Shown: positions 51,901-60,907, counted from the stretch's first letter. The stretch is 64,000 nucleotides of DNA from an uncultured Candidatus Melainabacteria bacterium (GCA_934717745.1 CAKUZB010000001.1:186001-250000); one strand, 5' to 3'. A program made the numbers and translations. The notes: generated by a model not told the origin, from the sequence alone.

Positions 51901-54900
51901 GTAATGCCGGAAATGATACAATTTATGGCAATAATGGTGATGATGTATTGCATGGCGGTGTTGGAGATGATGTATTGTATGGTGGCGATGGCAATGATGA
52001 ATTGTACGGAGAAGCCGGAAATAATGAACTTCATGGCGGAAAAGGCGATGATATTTTAAGCGGTGGTGATGGAGAAAATAAAATTTACTTCAAAGCCGGT
52101 GATGGAAATGATACAATTCTTGCCGGAAAAGGTAATGATACTATTATTTTTGAAGATTTTGAATTTTCAAAATTGCAATATGACAAAGACCCATATTCAA
52201 ATGATTTAATTATTAGATATGGAAATGTTGATGGTGAAGGTAATTTTACAGATTCTGTAACTATTAAAGATTATTTTAATACAAGAGTCAGAAAATCTAT
52301 TTATAGAATTGAGGCCTTGTACAAAACTGGTTCTGATGAAATAATAACAAGAGATATGAACTTTATCATTAATGATAAAGATACAGTAATTAAAATAGAC
52401 GCACCTGATGATAAAGTGAATAATTTTGTCGGTTCTACGTATAATGATTCAATTGTAGGTGGAAAAGAACCGGAATTTACAAAAAATATTTATAACGGTG
52501 GAAACGGCAATGATACGATTATTGGCGGTGTTAGAGAGGATTTAATTTACGGCGGTAATGGTAATGACTTGTTATACGGCGGTGATGATAGAGATACAAT
52601 CTACGGCGGTAACGGTGATGATACAATTTATGGCGGTAACGGAAGTGATTTATTGTATGGTGAAGCCGGTGAAAATACATTCCACTTTGAATCTATAGAA
52701 AATCCTGATTCGGATATGCACTTGTTGAATAACGATACAATTATTTCAGGTAAAGGTACTGATATTTTAGTATTTGATAATGCAAAATATGATGATTTAG
52801 CATTCTTCCAAAACGGAAATGATTTGATTATTAAATATGGTAATACTGTTGCTTTGAAAGAAAATAACTCCGTTACAATTAAAGACTATTTCAGATTAAA
52901 AGGTAAAGTTTCTGTTAAAACAATAAAAACTGTTGAGGGACAAGATGCACATGGTCAAGATATTATAAAAGTTGCAGATTTACGTGCATATATGACAGAC
53001 AAAGTGTTGACTGTTGTTGCTCAAAAAGATGTTAAAAATAATTTAACAGGTAGTTACAATAATGACGATATTACAGGCGGAAATTTGGCAGATACATTAC
53101 GTGGCGGAAACGGAAATGATACAATTGACGGTGGCGACGGTGATGATAAATTGTATGGTGATAACGGAAACGACGTTGTAAAAGGCGGTAATGGTAACGA
53201 TTATATAGATGGCGGAAACGGTAACGATACTTTGTACGGCGGAGAAAATGACGATATAATTTATGGCGGTAATGGTAACGACGAAATTTACGGCGGAACA
53301 GGAGATGACAGATTATACGGCGTTTCCGGAACAAACAATTTCTACTTTGCAGATGGCGACGGAAATGATACGGTATACTCCGGAAAAGGTTATGATATTT
53401 TGAATTTCACAACTGCTGAATTTGATGATATGAAATTCATTCGTTCCGGTAATGATTTAATTATTCAATACAACAATTTGGGGGATACTGTTACTCTTGC
53501 AAATTATGTAAAGAATTCAAAAACTTCTATCAAAAAAATTGTAGATAAAAATGGTGCAGAACACAATATTCAACCTGAAATAACTGTATTATTCGAAGGC
53601 AATAAAGGCTCTAGAAATAATATTGCAGGTACATACATGAAAGATTCTATTATTGGCGGATATTATAATGACACAATTAACGGTGGCGACGGCAATGATA
53701 CAATTATGGGTGGCAAAGGCAACGATTACATTTTAGGCGGAAATGGTAATGATGTAATTTATGGTGATATGGAATCTCCAAGTGGTGCTTATGGTACTTA
53801 TGATGATAACGATATTATCAAAGGCGGAAACGGTAATGACAGTATTTATGGCGGTTACGGTAATGATAAATTATACGGTGAAAATGGTGTAAATACTATG
53901 TATTTCAATATAACCGATTATGATGGATACGACACTGTTTATGGCGGTCGAGGTTATGATATTTTAAATTTCAAGGACTTAGATTTAAGTGATTTGAAAT
54001 TTACAAGAAATGGTAGACATTTGGTAATTTCTTACGAAAATGGCGGAAGAAAAAATTCTGTAACGGTTGCAGATTATTTTAAAAATAAAAAATCTTCAGT
54101 AAAAGATTTGGAAACAAATGATGGAACTCATAAGATTTTAAATGATAGCAAACTTTATGTTGATATTGTTGGAAATCAAACATATAAAAATAATATTGGC
54201 GGAACATTCTTAAACGACAGTATTATTGGTGGTTTTGCAAATGATACAATCAAAGCGGGAGATGGTAATGATACAATCGACGGCGGTGCAGGAAATGACA
54301 TAATTTATGGCGGTTACGGTGATGATTATATCAAAGGTGGTGCAGGAAACGACCGTTTGTACGGTGAAGGTGGCAACAATACTTTTGAATTTTCTACCGG
54401 TAGTGGAATAGATACTGTTTATATCGGAAAAGGCAAAGATACTTTGTTGTTCAAAGATGCAAATAAAGATGATGTAACTGTTTCAAGAATTTCAAATAAT
54501 TTAGTTCTTGATTACGGTTCAAATGATAGAATAGTTATTGCAAACTACTTTAAAACGAATGGTGTTGTAAATATGTTTGCACAATTCGAAGATAGAACTG
54601 TTATCAATTTGAAAGATTTTTATAATGAAAATGCGATTTCACGTGATATAACTTCTTCAAATAAAAATATAAAAGGTTCGAATCAAAACGATGTTATTAC
54701 TGCAACAGGATTAAATCAAAAAATCTATGGTGGCGACGGAAACGACTCTATTGTTGGTAGTGTCGGAAATGATTTAATTTATGGCGGTATAGGTGATGAT
54801 ACTATCAAAGGTGGTGCAGGAAACGACCGCTTGTATGGAGAAGCAGGTACAAATACTTTACAATTTGCCAATGGCGATGGCAGAGATACAGTATATTCAG

Positions 54901-57900
54901 GTCGAGGTTATGATATTTTGAATATTGATGATGAATTTACTGATTTGAAATTCTATAGAAGTGGTAATAATTTAATTATTGGCTATGGTGATGCGAATGA
55001 TTCAATTACGGTTGCTAATTATTTCAAAAATAAATATTCATCAGTAAAAGAAATTATCACAACAGATGGCTCTCATAAAATTTTGTCAGATTCTGATTTA
55101 AAAGTTGAAATTACAGGAAATCAATCGAAGAAGAATAAAATTAACGGTACATTCTTGCACGATAATATTGTTGGTGGAAATGCTAACGACACAATTTATG
55201 GTGGCGACGGCAATGATACAATTGACGGCGGTTTAGGTCATGATATTATCAAAGGCGGAAATGGTAACGACGTAATTATTGGTGGTAAAGGTAACGATAA
55301 ATTATATGGCGAAGGCGGGGAAAATACCTTTATTTTCAACGCATACGACGGAAATGATATAGTATATTCAGGCAGAGGTTCTGATACTTTTGTGTTTAAA
55401 GATGCAAAATTAAGTGATTTAGAATTCTTTAATGACTCTAGAAATAATCTTGTAATCAGACAAAAAGATTCAAATGGCGTATATACTAATAGTGTTACTG
55501 TCGCAAATTACTTTAAATTAAAAGGTAAAACTTCATTTACAACGATATTAGATAAAGAAAATAAATCGTATAAAATTAGTGAAAAAGACGGACAAATTGC
55601 TTTTGTTGATAATACAGGTACAGAAACTATAGTGCCGTTGCATTCAAAAGGTTCTTTAACATCAAAAAATAAATTATATGGAACATATTTGAATGACAGT
55701 ATTATCGGTGGAAATTATAATGATACGATTTCTGCCGGAAACGGTAATGATACTGTTCAAGGTGGACTTGGTCATGACTATGTCAGCGGTGGAAATGGTA
55801 ATGACTTGATTTACGGTGATACAAAAGATTTAACAAGTTATCTTGGCGGAAACGATAAAATCTACGGCGGAAACGGTAATGATACAATTTACGGCGGTGT
55901 CGGAAATGATTCTATATATGGCGAAAACGATAATGACTTGATATATGGTAGTTACGGCAATGACTATATTGACGGTGGAAACGGTGATGATTTACTTTAC
56001 GGTGAAGAAGGTAATGACATAATTCACGGTGGAAACGGCAACGATACTATTTATGGTGGCAAAGGCGACGATAGAATATATGGCGATGCAGGTTTAAATT
56101 ATATTCACTTTGCCAATGGCGATGCTCAAGATATTGTATATTCAGGAAAAGGTACAGATACATTAATTTTTGATGATATTGCAGACTTTAGTAAACTGAA
56201 ATTTACTAATAATGGCGGTAACTTGGTAATTTACTATAATGAAAATAATGAATATGATAAAGTTATTTTAGACAAATATTTTACAAAATCTTCATCTGTA
56301 AAATATGTTCAAGTTGGTCCTGATGTGAATAATACAAAACTGTTAATAGAATTGTTGGCTGAAGACGGCAAATTTATTTCAATGAACGGTGTTCAAAACA
56401 GAAAAAATTCTTTATCAGGAACTGCGTACAATGATAGTATTATTGGCGGTAATTTAGCAGATACAATTTCAGGCGGAAATGGTCATGATTACATTGAAGG
56501 CGGAATGAGTAACGATAAATTGTACGGAAATAACGGCAGAGATACAATTTATGGTGGCGACGGCAATGATTATATTGACGGCGGTGCTGATAATGATTCT
56601 TTATTCGGCGGAAATGGTAATGATATAATTCATGGCGGTGCCGGAGATGATTATATTGAGGGTGGTAAAGGTAATGACCGCTTGTATGGTGATGCCGGAG
56701 TTAATACCTTCCATTTCAGTGTTGGTGATGGAAACGATATTATTTATTCAGGTGCCGGACATGATATTTTAGATTTTGGAACATTGGATTTAGCAAATAA
56801 TTTCAGATTTGTTAAAAACGGCAATGATTTAATTATATATTACGGTCCAACAGGAAATAAGGTTGATTCTGTAACAATTTCTTCTTATTTTAAAGGTGCT
56901 TGCTCAGTTAATACAATTGTCGGCTATTACAATGGTGAAAAAACAACTGTTGATATTAAAGACTTAGCCCCAATTGAGATTATGGGTGCTGTGAATAAGA
57001 AAAATAAATTATATGGTTCGGTATTAGATGATGTGATTTCTGGCGGAACGCAAGCAGATACAATTTATGGTGGCGACGGTGATGACACTATTCAAGGTGG
57101 TGCAGGAAATGACTATATTGAAGGTGGCAGAGATGATGATGAATTATATGGCGGTGCCGGAAATGATATAATTAAAGGTGGTACAGGCGATGATACAATC
57201 GTTGGCGGTTTAGATAACGATAAATTGTATGGTGATGCAGGTCAAAATACATTTATTTTCAATGACGGCGACGGCAGAGATACTATTTATTCCGGTAGCG
57301 GTACAGATACTTTAGAATTTGTAGATATGACTGCTGATGATTTGAACTTTGTTTATGACAAGGCTTCAGGAAGTCTTATTATAAATTATGGTTCAAGAAA
57401 TTTTGATTATGTATATATTGATTCTTACATCAAAAACAACAGTACAACTTCTGTTAAATACATAAAAACAAAAGATCCAAATGATCCGAACCTTCAAGTT
57501 ACAACAAAATTGTCTGACTTGATTAATCAAAATATGGTAAATATTACGGCAGATGCTAAAAAGAGAACTGACGGTACTGTTTATAATGACGTAATTACAT
57601 CTGACAATAAAGGTGTTGTTACGATTGATGGCGGTGCCGGAAATGATTCGATTATTGGCGGAAAATATAATGACACATTATATGGCGGAGCCGGAAACGA
57701 TACCATTTATGGTAACGACGGTAGCGATATGATATATGGTGGTGCCGGTGATGACGAGTTGCACGGCGGAAGTGGTGATTTTAATTACTTGTACGGCGAT
57801 GCAGGTAACGACGAATTGCATGGTGATGAAAATTCTCGTTACGATTATCTGTTTGGCGGAACAGGTGATGATACAATCTATGCTGAGTCAAAATACTTCA

Positions 57901-58379
57901 CTGAAGCAAACGGTGGCGACGGTAATGATACTTACAATATTGGTTTAGGTGCAACAAAAATTACTGATACCTCTGGAGATAATGATGTTGTTAATATCAA
58001 TGCAGGAAGAGATTCTGTTGGTATTTTCTTCAATGTGGCACAACAAAATAATATCTTTGATAATACAATCACATCGGATTTGTTCTTATTTGACTCAACT
58101 AAACTTGATGAAATCTTGGCAGAATTTGGTGAAACGGAACAATTACCGACAGATAAATTGGTTCAAATTGAAAATTATTTTGGTAAAGGTCAAATTGAAA
58201 AAGTTAATACAAATGATAGTTCTTACTTTACAATCGACCAGATTAACGCAATTAAACAAAATGTTACAGCATGGTTAAATACAACAAATTACATGAGTAC
58301 AGAAGAAGTTCTTCAAAGCGGTGATGAACAACTCATCGCACAAATGCTTCTTCAATACAATGTAAATTGGCAACAGTAA
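48915..58379 (+). CDS. Giant RTX protein with N-terminal C39/papain-like cysteine peptidase domain
   Basis: 3154 aa, the probable cargo of the type I system just upstream. Residues about 65-355 look like a papain-fold C39-type peptidase: 'EQQYNNCGIESCLNIL' (Gln78/79, Cys83), 'GHAVTVLGVVTDKGG' (His304) and 'GFYIQDTGNP' (Asp326), with a coiled-coil insert (about 183-240). From about 385 to 3010, RTX calcium-binding nonapeptides (GGxGxDxxx) alternate with about 13 copies of a linker 'DLKFxRxGNDLIIxYG...DSVTIxxYFK' related to the HCBP_related domain, each opened by 'GxNTFxFxxGDGNDTIYSGKG'. A final 145-residue C-terminal region without repeats, ending 'LLQYNVNWQQ', should hold the uncleaved secretion signal. 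AAGG precedes ATG; a terminator follows. Substrate and target unknown. Confidence 0.93.
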   Translation: MAQFNDKASGLNVSVEGKTLNSTVNVNGLNIKGVSNITLLDSEDALIKKGSDISSSLTAGDSYNVYGAPAKWILDKEQQYNNCGIESCLNILAIAGKYDIKDQIKDENEFTLWAITNKYNDEDYYGEDTYPFGKLNLEDGGTIYEQRLEILKAKGLESGSVGNYAEESSEWYKNEMANDEFLKDLNQEYKENAETYNNYQKQYEELQKQREELIKAGRPTGDIDKRLAAVEEKLIETALWATVLQQKMMSYVTEQWNNYFLANHKEEDVLNHIVDAVKSGKAVIAGGDARYLWPNYETEDYAGHAVTVLGVVTDKGGKTVGFYIQDTGNPEVGFSFVTSDKLLSFITSNHTDYWNGVTQMNVTLENIKSWADKLNATGNKDDNIITGNDIDNVLKGLGGNDTLYGNGGNDTLDGGDGNDYLDGGDGDDSLLGGKGNDTLLGGDGNDTLAGGDGNDSLVGGAGNDSLIGGNGNDTIVGGEGDDILVGGVGNDTYVFSKLCGNDTLILGVSGKDNLIFTDVAFDDLQYEKKDMDLVITYNKVKNPDNPDDEGTPETLTIKDYFKANNHFLVSEVQDSSGSSKTLQELLTGNIPIKFNEDSATLVHGTFLDDNITAPADNVYDDTIYGAAGSDTIISYGGNDLIYGDSFDENTPFDKILEGETYDDYIEAGLGDDTIYGEAGNNTIVFNGNNTITNDDGSQSIVGDGNDVVYSGQGTDALVFKDVAYKDLTFTFDGDNLIIKYGMDSANPDSTVTIVDYLKDEKLTSSVKYIVDKNSEKFIIVDQLSGFEIIGSADKKNELTGSSLSDTITGGNLADIINAGKGNDYINGGDGNDTIDGGDGEDYILGGAGNDVIHAGSGNDIIIGGTGNDKLYGDNGDNQFIFNAGDGNDTIFSGTGNDTVILKDSTLNSLEFINDNKGNLIIRDTANNLSITIDEYFKKNGITSVKNLIDSTGKSYHIGNLLDNLKMEADNAYDNELNGSFLGERIDGSSNKDTIYGNAGNDTIYGNNGDDVLHGGVGDDVLYGGDGNDELYGEAGNNELHGGKGDDILSGGDGENKIYFKAGDGNDTILAGKGNDTIIFEDFEFSKLQYDKDPYSNDLIIRYGNVDGEGNFTDSVTIKDYFNTRVRKSIYRIEALYKTGSDEIITRDMNFIINDKDTVIKIDAPDDKVNNFVGSTYNDSIVGGKEPEFTKNIYNGGNGNDTIIGGVREDLIYGGNGNDLLYGGDDRDTIYGGNGDDTIYGGNGSDLLYGEAGENTFHFESIENPDSDMHLLNNDTIISGKGTDILVFDNAKYDDLAFFQNGNDLIIKYGNTVALKENNSVTIKDYFRLKGKVSVKTIKTVEGQDAHGQDIIKVADLRAYMTDKVLTVVAQKDVKNNLTGSYNNDDITGGNLADTLRGGNGNDTIDGGDGDDKLYGDNGNDVVKGGNGNDYIDGGNGNDTLYGGENDDIIYGGNGNDEIYGGTGDDRLYGVSGTNNFYFADGDGNDTVYSGKGYDILNFTTAEFDDMKFIRSGNDLIIQYNNLGDTVTLANYVKNSKTSIKKIVDKNGAEHNIQPEITVLFEGNKGSRNNIAGTYMKDSIIGGYYNDTINGGDGNDTIMGGKGNDYILGGNGNDVIYGDMESPSGAYGTYDDNDIIKGGNGNDSIYGGYGNDKLYGENGVNTMYFNITDYDGYDTVYGGRGYDILNFKDLDLSDLKFTRNGRHLVISYENGGRKNSVTVADYFKNKKSSVKDLETNDGTHKILNDSKLYVDIVGNQTYKNNIGGTFLNDSIIGGFANDTIKAGDGNDTIDGGAGNDIIYGGYGDDYIKGGAGNDRLYGEGGNNTFEFSTGSGIDTVYIGKGKDTLLFKDANKDDVTVSRISNNLVLDYGSNDRIVIANYFKTNGVVNMFAQFEDRTVINLKDFYNENAISRDITSSNKNIKGSNQNDVITATGLNQKIYGGDGNDSIVGSVGNDLIYGGIGDDTIKGGAGNDRLYGEAGTNTLQFANGDGRDTVYSGRGYDILNIDDEFTDLKFYRSGNNLIIGYGDANDSITVANYFKNKYSSVKEIITTDGSHKILSDSDLKVEITGNQSKKNKINGTFLHDNIVGGNANDTIYGGDGNDTIDGGLGHDIIKGGNGNDVIIGGKGNDKLYGEGGENTFIFNAYDGNDIVYSGRGSDTFVFKDAKLSDLEFFNDSRNNLVIRQKDSNGVYTNSVTVANYFKLKGKTSFTTILDKENKSYKISEKDGQIAFVDNTGTETIVPLHSKGSLTSKNKLYGTYLNDSIIGGNYNDTISAGNGNDTVQGGLGHDYVSGGNGNDLIYGDTKDLTSYLGGNDKIYGGNGNDTIYGGVGNDSIYGENDNDLIYGSYGNDYIDGGNGDDLLYGEEGNDIIHGGNGNDTIYGGKGDDRIYGDAGLNYIHFANGDAQDIVYSGKGTDTLIFDDIADFSKLKFTNNGGNLVIYYNENNEYDKVILDKYFTKSSSVKYVQVGPDVNNTKLLIELLAEDGKFISMNGVQNRKNSLSGTAYNDSIIGGNLADTISGGNGHDYIEGGMSNDKLYGNNGRDTIYGGDGNDYIDGGADNDSLFGGNGNDIIHGGAGDDYIEGGKGNDRLYGDAGVNTFHFSVGDGNDIIYSGAGHDILDFGTLDLANNFRFVKNGNDLIIYYGPTGNKVDSVTISSYFKGACSVNTIVGYYNGEKTTVDIKDLAPIEIMGAVNKKNKLYGSVLDDVISGGTQADTIYGGDGDDTIQGGAGNDYIEGGRDDDELYGGAGNDIIKGGTGDDTIVGGLDNDKLYGDAGQNTFIFNDGDGRDTIYSGSGTDTLEFVDMTADDLNFVYDKASGSLIINYGSRNFDYVYIDSYIKNNSTTSVKYIKTKDPNDPNLQVTTKLSDLINQNMVNITADAKKRTDGTVYNDVITSDNKGVVTIDGGAGNDSIIGGKYNDTLYGGAGNDTIYGNDGSDMIYGGAGDDELHGGSGDFNYLYGDAGNDELHGDENSRYDYLFGGTGDDTIYAESKYFTEANGGDGNDTYNIGLGATKITDTSGDNDVVNINAGRDSVGIFFNVAQQNNIFDNTITSDLFLFDSTKLDEILAEFGETEQLPTDKLVQIENYFGKGQIEKVNTNDSSYFTIDQINAIKQNVTAWLNTTNYMSTEEVLQSGDEQLIAQMLLQYNVNWQQ
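50070..57945 (+). repeat. Array of RTX nonapeptide coding repeats, about 14 blocks
   Basis: The DNA repeats 27-base units such as GGTGGCGACGGTAATGATAC with small variations, in blocks of roughly 5-11 repeats separated by linker-domain segments of about 80-110 codons. The GC content is visibly higher in the blocks (GGCGGA, GGCGACGG) than in the linkers. The period of block plus linker is about 170-230 codons. This is a coding repeat, not a CRISPR or transposon array. Confidence 0.9.
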
Positions 58380-58391
58380 TTGATAATATTT

Positions 58392-58428
58392 AAATCGGGT
58401 CGATTGATTTCATCAATCGACCCGATTT
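58392..58428. terminator. Bidirectional terminator between the RTX and EamA genes
   Basis: Seventeen-base perfect stem (58392-58408 with 58412-58428), loop TTC, then a run of T to 58432 on the plus strand and A-rich on the other side. It ends both the RTX transcript and the convergent transporter transcript. Confidence 0.9.
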
Positions 58429-58430
58429 TT

Positions 58431-59321
58431 TTATTTAGATTTTTTACTATTGTTCAAAACAACTATGGATACGGCTAAGATAATTAATAAAATTCCAAAA
58501 CAAATCCTAACAGATAAATGCTCATGGAATAATGCAACGCCAAATATTAAAGCGGTTATTGGTTCTAATGCCCCAAAAATTGCTGTTTTTGTTGAACCGA
58601 TAAGTTTTATTCCGAGGTTTGTCATTTCGATTGATAGAATTGTCGGAAGTATTGCTAAACCTATTGCACAGCCGATTAATAAAGGTGTGTTGATGATTTG
58701 TAGTTGTGTACAGAATTTTAAATTGAAAATATAAACAAATAATCCGAAAAATATAACATAGAATGTTAATTTGTCAGTGTTCATTCTTTTAATTGTTGAA
58801 TTTTTCTTAATTCCAACCATATACAAAGCATACATTAATGCCGAAAATAACACTAAAATAACCCCTTTGATATTAAGAGTTTCGTTTGCATCGCCTTTGT
58901 ATAAAAGGGCTGTACCGATTGTTGTAAGAATAATTGCAACAATTGTAGGTTTTGTGATTTTTTCTTTGAAAAATAAAGTCATAAGAATTGCAACCATAAT
59001 AGGGTATACAAATAGAATTGTTGATGCAATTCCAACTCCTATATAACGGTAACTATCAAATAGAGTTATTGAAGAAAGTGAAAATAATAACCCTGATAAG
59101 GCAAGAGAAAAACATTCTTCTTTGTTTATTTTAAGTGAAATCTTTTTGAAAAATTTCAACCATACAAAAAAGATTATAGTTGCAAGCAAATATCTGTAGA
59201 AAAGTATTGAATTTACTCCAATACCTGCTAAAATCATAAACATTGCAAATAAAGGATTTGTACCATAAGTGGCAGCCCCAGTCATTGCGGATATTGTACC
59301 TAAAAATCTAGCCTTTTTCAT
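58431..59321 (-). CDS. EamA/DMT-superfamily transporter
   Basis: About 296 aa with ten predicted membrane segments and two internal EamA repeats ('GAATYGTNPLFAMFMILAGI', 'GAALEPITALIFGVALFHEH' type elements: 'TAIFGALEPITALIFG' and 'VALFHEHLSVRICFGILLII'). Members export amino acids, metabolites or drugs; the substrate is unknown. ATG at 59321 is preferred over the ATG at 59330, because a TATAAT box (59339-59334 on the minus strand) ends only three bases before the latter and twelve before the former. That leaves a leader of about five bases, so the message is probably leaderless. Monocistronic. Confidence 0.88.
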   Translation of the reverse strand: MKKARFLGTISAMTGAATYGTNPLFAMFMILAGIGVNSILFYRYLLATIIFFVWLKFFKKISLKINKEECFSLALSGLLFSLSSITLFDSYRYIGVGIASTILFVYPIMVAILMTLFFKEKITKPTIVAIILTTIGTALLYKGDANETLNIKGVILVLFSALMYALYMVGIKKNSTIKRMNTDKLTFYVIFFGLFVYIFNLKFCTQLQIINTPLLIGCAIGLAILPTILSIEMTNLGIKLIGSTKTAIFGALEPITALIFGVALFHEHLSVRICFGILLIILAVSIVVLNNSKKSK

Positions 59322-59333
59322 AAGAAACATTAT

Positions 59334-59339
59334 ATTATA
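59334..59339 (-). promoter_or_regulatory. TATAAT box upstream of the EamA gene
   Basis: TATAAT on the minus strand ends twelve bases before the chosen ATG at 59321. With start about seven bases further, the leader would be about five bases. No ribosome binding site is visible. Confidence 0.45.
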
Positions 59340-59363
59340 AAAAATTCAACTCGACATATTTAC

Positions 59364-59373
59364 GTGCTATAAT
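59364..59373 (+). promoter_or_regulatory. Extended -10 promoter of the ArsP_2-like gene
   Basis: TGCTATAAT (59365-59373) is a perfect extended -10 element. The ATG at 59383 follows after nine bases, so transcription would begin within about two bases of the start codon. No ribosome binding site is visible. Confidence 0.5.
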
Positions 59374-59382
59374 TTTTTTGAA

Positions 59383-60324
59383 ATGATTATTCAATTTTTA
59401 CAACAAGTTAATTCGTTTAATGAAGTTTGTATGAGTTTTATTATGAAATTAGTGCAATTTCTTCACGTACCCGCATTTTTACAAGAGGCTGTGGCTGAAA
59501 GTATAAATTTAATACCTTTTCTATTTGTTATTTTCTTGTTTATAGAAATTTTTGAAAATTATTTTGCAGAAAAAATTGAACATCTTTCCCTGGGTTCAAG
59601 AACTCTAGGGCCGTTAATCGGCAGTTGCTTGGCATCAATTCCTCAATGCGGATTTTCTGTTATTGCTACAATGCTTTATGTAAAAAGTTTTATTACTTTG
59701 GGTACTTTGATTGCCGTATATTTAGCAACAAGTGATGAAGCCATTCCGATTTTGCTTGTTTATCCGCAACATTTTTCGGTAATCGTTCCTGTTATCGTAA
59801 CAAAAATTTTAATTGGGGTTGTTGTCGGATATTTAGTAGATTTGATTTTTAAACAGGATTTGGCAATTCCTAAGGAACACGAAGATGATATTGAAATACA
59901 CGAATGTGGTTGTTGTAATAATGAAATTCAATCTCAAGTAACAAATTTATTTCTGCATCCCATAAAGCATACATTTAATATCTTTTTGTTTATTTTAATA
60001 GTTAATTGTTGCTTGGACTTTGCTTTTAGGTTTGCAAATGAACCTTTAAATGCAATATTTAATGTAAATCAATTTGCACAAGTTATTTTTGCATCGATTA
60101 TCGGACTTGTTCCAAACTGTGCTGCATCAGTTTTAATAGTAATGTTATTTCTGAAAAATGTTATTGGCTTTGGTTCTTTAATTGCAGGGCTTTCAACAAA
60201 TGCAGGATTAGGTTTGTTAGTTTTATTTGAAAGAAATTCCTCAATAAAAGATTCTCTAAAAATTGTTGCAATACTTTTTGTAATTGCAATTATTTCAGGT
60301 ATAATTTTACAAGTTTTAGTTTAA
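59383..60324 (+). CDS. ArsP_2-like putative heavy-metal/manganese exporter
   Basis: 313 aa, about ten hydrophobic segments in two related halves. The halves carry 'GPLIGSCLASIPQCGFSVIA' and 'ASIIGLVPNCAASVLIVMLF', with 'LATSDEAIPILLVYP' and 'GLSTNAGLGLLVLFE' as matching second motifs. This fits the putative 10-TM efflux family (ArsP_2), also called putative manganese transporters. A soluble loop between halves has a Cys/His cluster ('EIHECGCCNNE') that could bind a metal. Probably exports a metal or organometal; unproven. Apparently leaderless. A terminator follows. Confidence 0.78.
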   Translation: MIIQFLQQVNSFNEVCMSFIMKLVQFLHVPAFLQEAVAESINLIPFLFVIFLFIEIFENYFAEKIEHLSLGSRTLGPLIGSCLASIPQCGFSVIATMLYVKSFITLGTLIAVYLATSDEAIPILLVYPQHFSVIVPVIVTKILIGVVVGYLVDLIFKQDLAIPKEHEDDIEIHECGCCNNEIQSQVTNLFLHPIKHTFNIFLFILIVNCCLDFAFRFANEPLNAIFNVNQFAQVIFASIIGLVPNCAASVLIVMLFLKNVIGFGSLIAGLSTNAGLGLLVLFERNSSIKDSLKIVAILFVIAIISGIILQVLV

Positions 60325-60334
60325 AAGATTAATA

Positions 60335-60375
60335 AAAAAACGGCGGATTTGATGAAATCAAATCCGCCGTTTTTT
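60335..60375. terminator. Bidirectional terminator between the ArsP_2-like gene and the rne operon
   Basis: Nineteen-base perfect stem (60335-60353 with 60357-60375), loop GAA, core CGGCGGATTTGAT, flanked by A-run and T-run. It ends the plus-strand transporter gene and the minus-strand operon that converges on it. Confidence 0.92.
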
Positions 60376-60385
60376 TATCTTTATT

Positions 60386-60907
60386 CTAATTCCATTTTGT
60401 TTTATCTAAGAATAATTTTATTGCTTCTTTAAAGTTTTTCGGTGTTTCCAGAGAGTGTTCTGTGCTTTCGTATGTTGGTTTAATAGGTTTTCCTTTCAGA
60501 ATTAATCGTTTATACGAAAGTAAGATAATGAATATAATTGCAGATGAGATACAAACCCAAAGCATTGCCAAAATGAATTTGAATACAATGTTTATATAAC
60601 TTTTTTTAGGTCTTGTTTGTTTTTGTATTTCTTTTGCAATCGGTTTAATTTCTTCTGTGTTTGCATCTTGAATTGCTTGGTTTGCGTTTTCAAGAGTTCC
60701 GTTAACCGCTTGGTGGGCTAAAGTTTGCTCGTTGTTTTGCTGAGTTGCTTGTTGTTCTTTCGCATCAATTTGGCTTTGTACTGATTGTATAGCATCAGAA
60801 TACGATGTTGAAACAGGCATTGCGTTTTCGCCAACCGCAAGTGATTGTGTTTGCAAGATAATGCAACAAGATAAAACTAAGAAGATTTTTGGTAAATTAT
60901 TCTTCAA
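60386..60907 (-). CDS. Single-pass membrane protein with signal peptide, function unknown
   Basis: 173 aa, not recognised. A signal-like N-terminus (MKNNLPKIFLVLSCCIILQT, then QSLA), a Gln/Ala-rich helical outer part of about 70 residues ('QSQIDAKEQQATQQNNEQTL'), one membrane segment at about 106-130 ('FKFILAMLWVCISSAIIFII') and a basic cytoplasmic tail of about 45 residues. It overlaps the end of the RNase E/G gene by 11 bases, so it belongs to that operon. A role in the envelope or in anchoring the degradosome would be pure guess. Confidence 0.7.
   Translation of the reverse strand: MKNNLPKIFLVLSCCIILQTQSLAVGENAMPVSTSYSDAIQSVQSQIDAKEQQATQQNNEQTLAHQAVNGTLENANQAIQDANTEEIKPIAKEIQKQTRPKKSYINIVFKFILAMLWVCISSAIIFIILLSYKRLILKGKPIKPTYESTEHSLETPKNFKEAIKLFLDKTKWN

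Noticed and set aside
53071..53334. Antisense open frame rich in Arg, His and Tyr on the minus strand of the RTX gene
   Set aside because: The composition comes from reading GGC/GGT-Asp-Asn repeats backwards; there is no ribosome binding site.
50070..57945. Regularly spaced repeats that could be mistaken for a CRISPR array
   Set aside because: The repeats are imperfect, lie in one long frame and encode GGxGxD nonapeptides of an RTX protein.
44128..58379. Horizontal transfer of the type I secretion locus
   Set aside because: No integrase, tRNA or flanking repeat is visible, and codon use outside the RTX repeats looks like the neighbours; composition shift in the repeats is explained by Gly/Asp coding.
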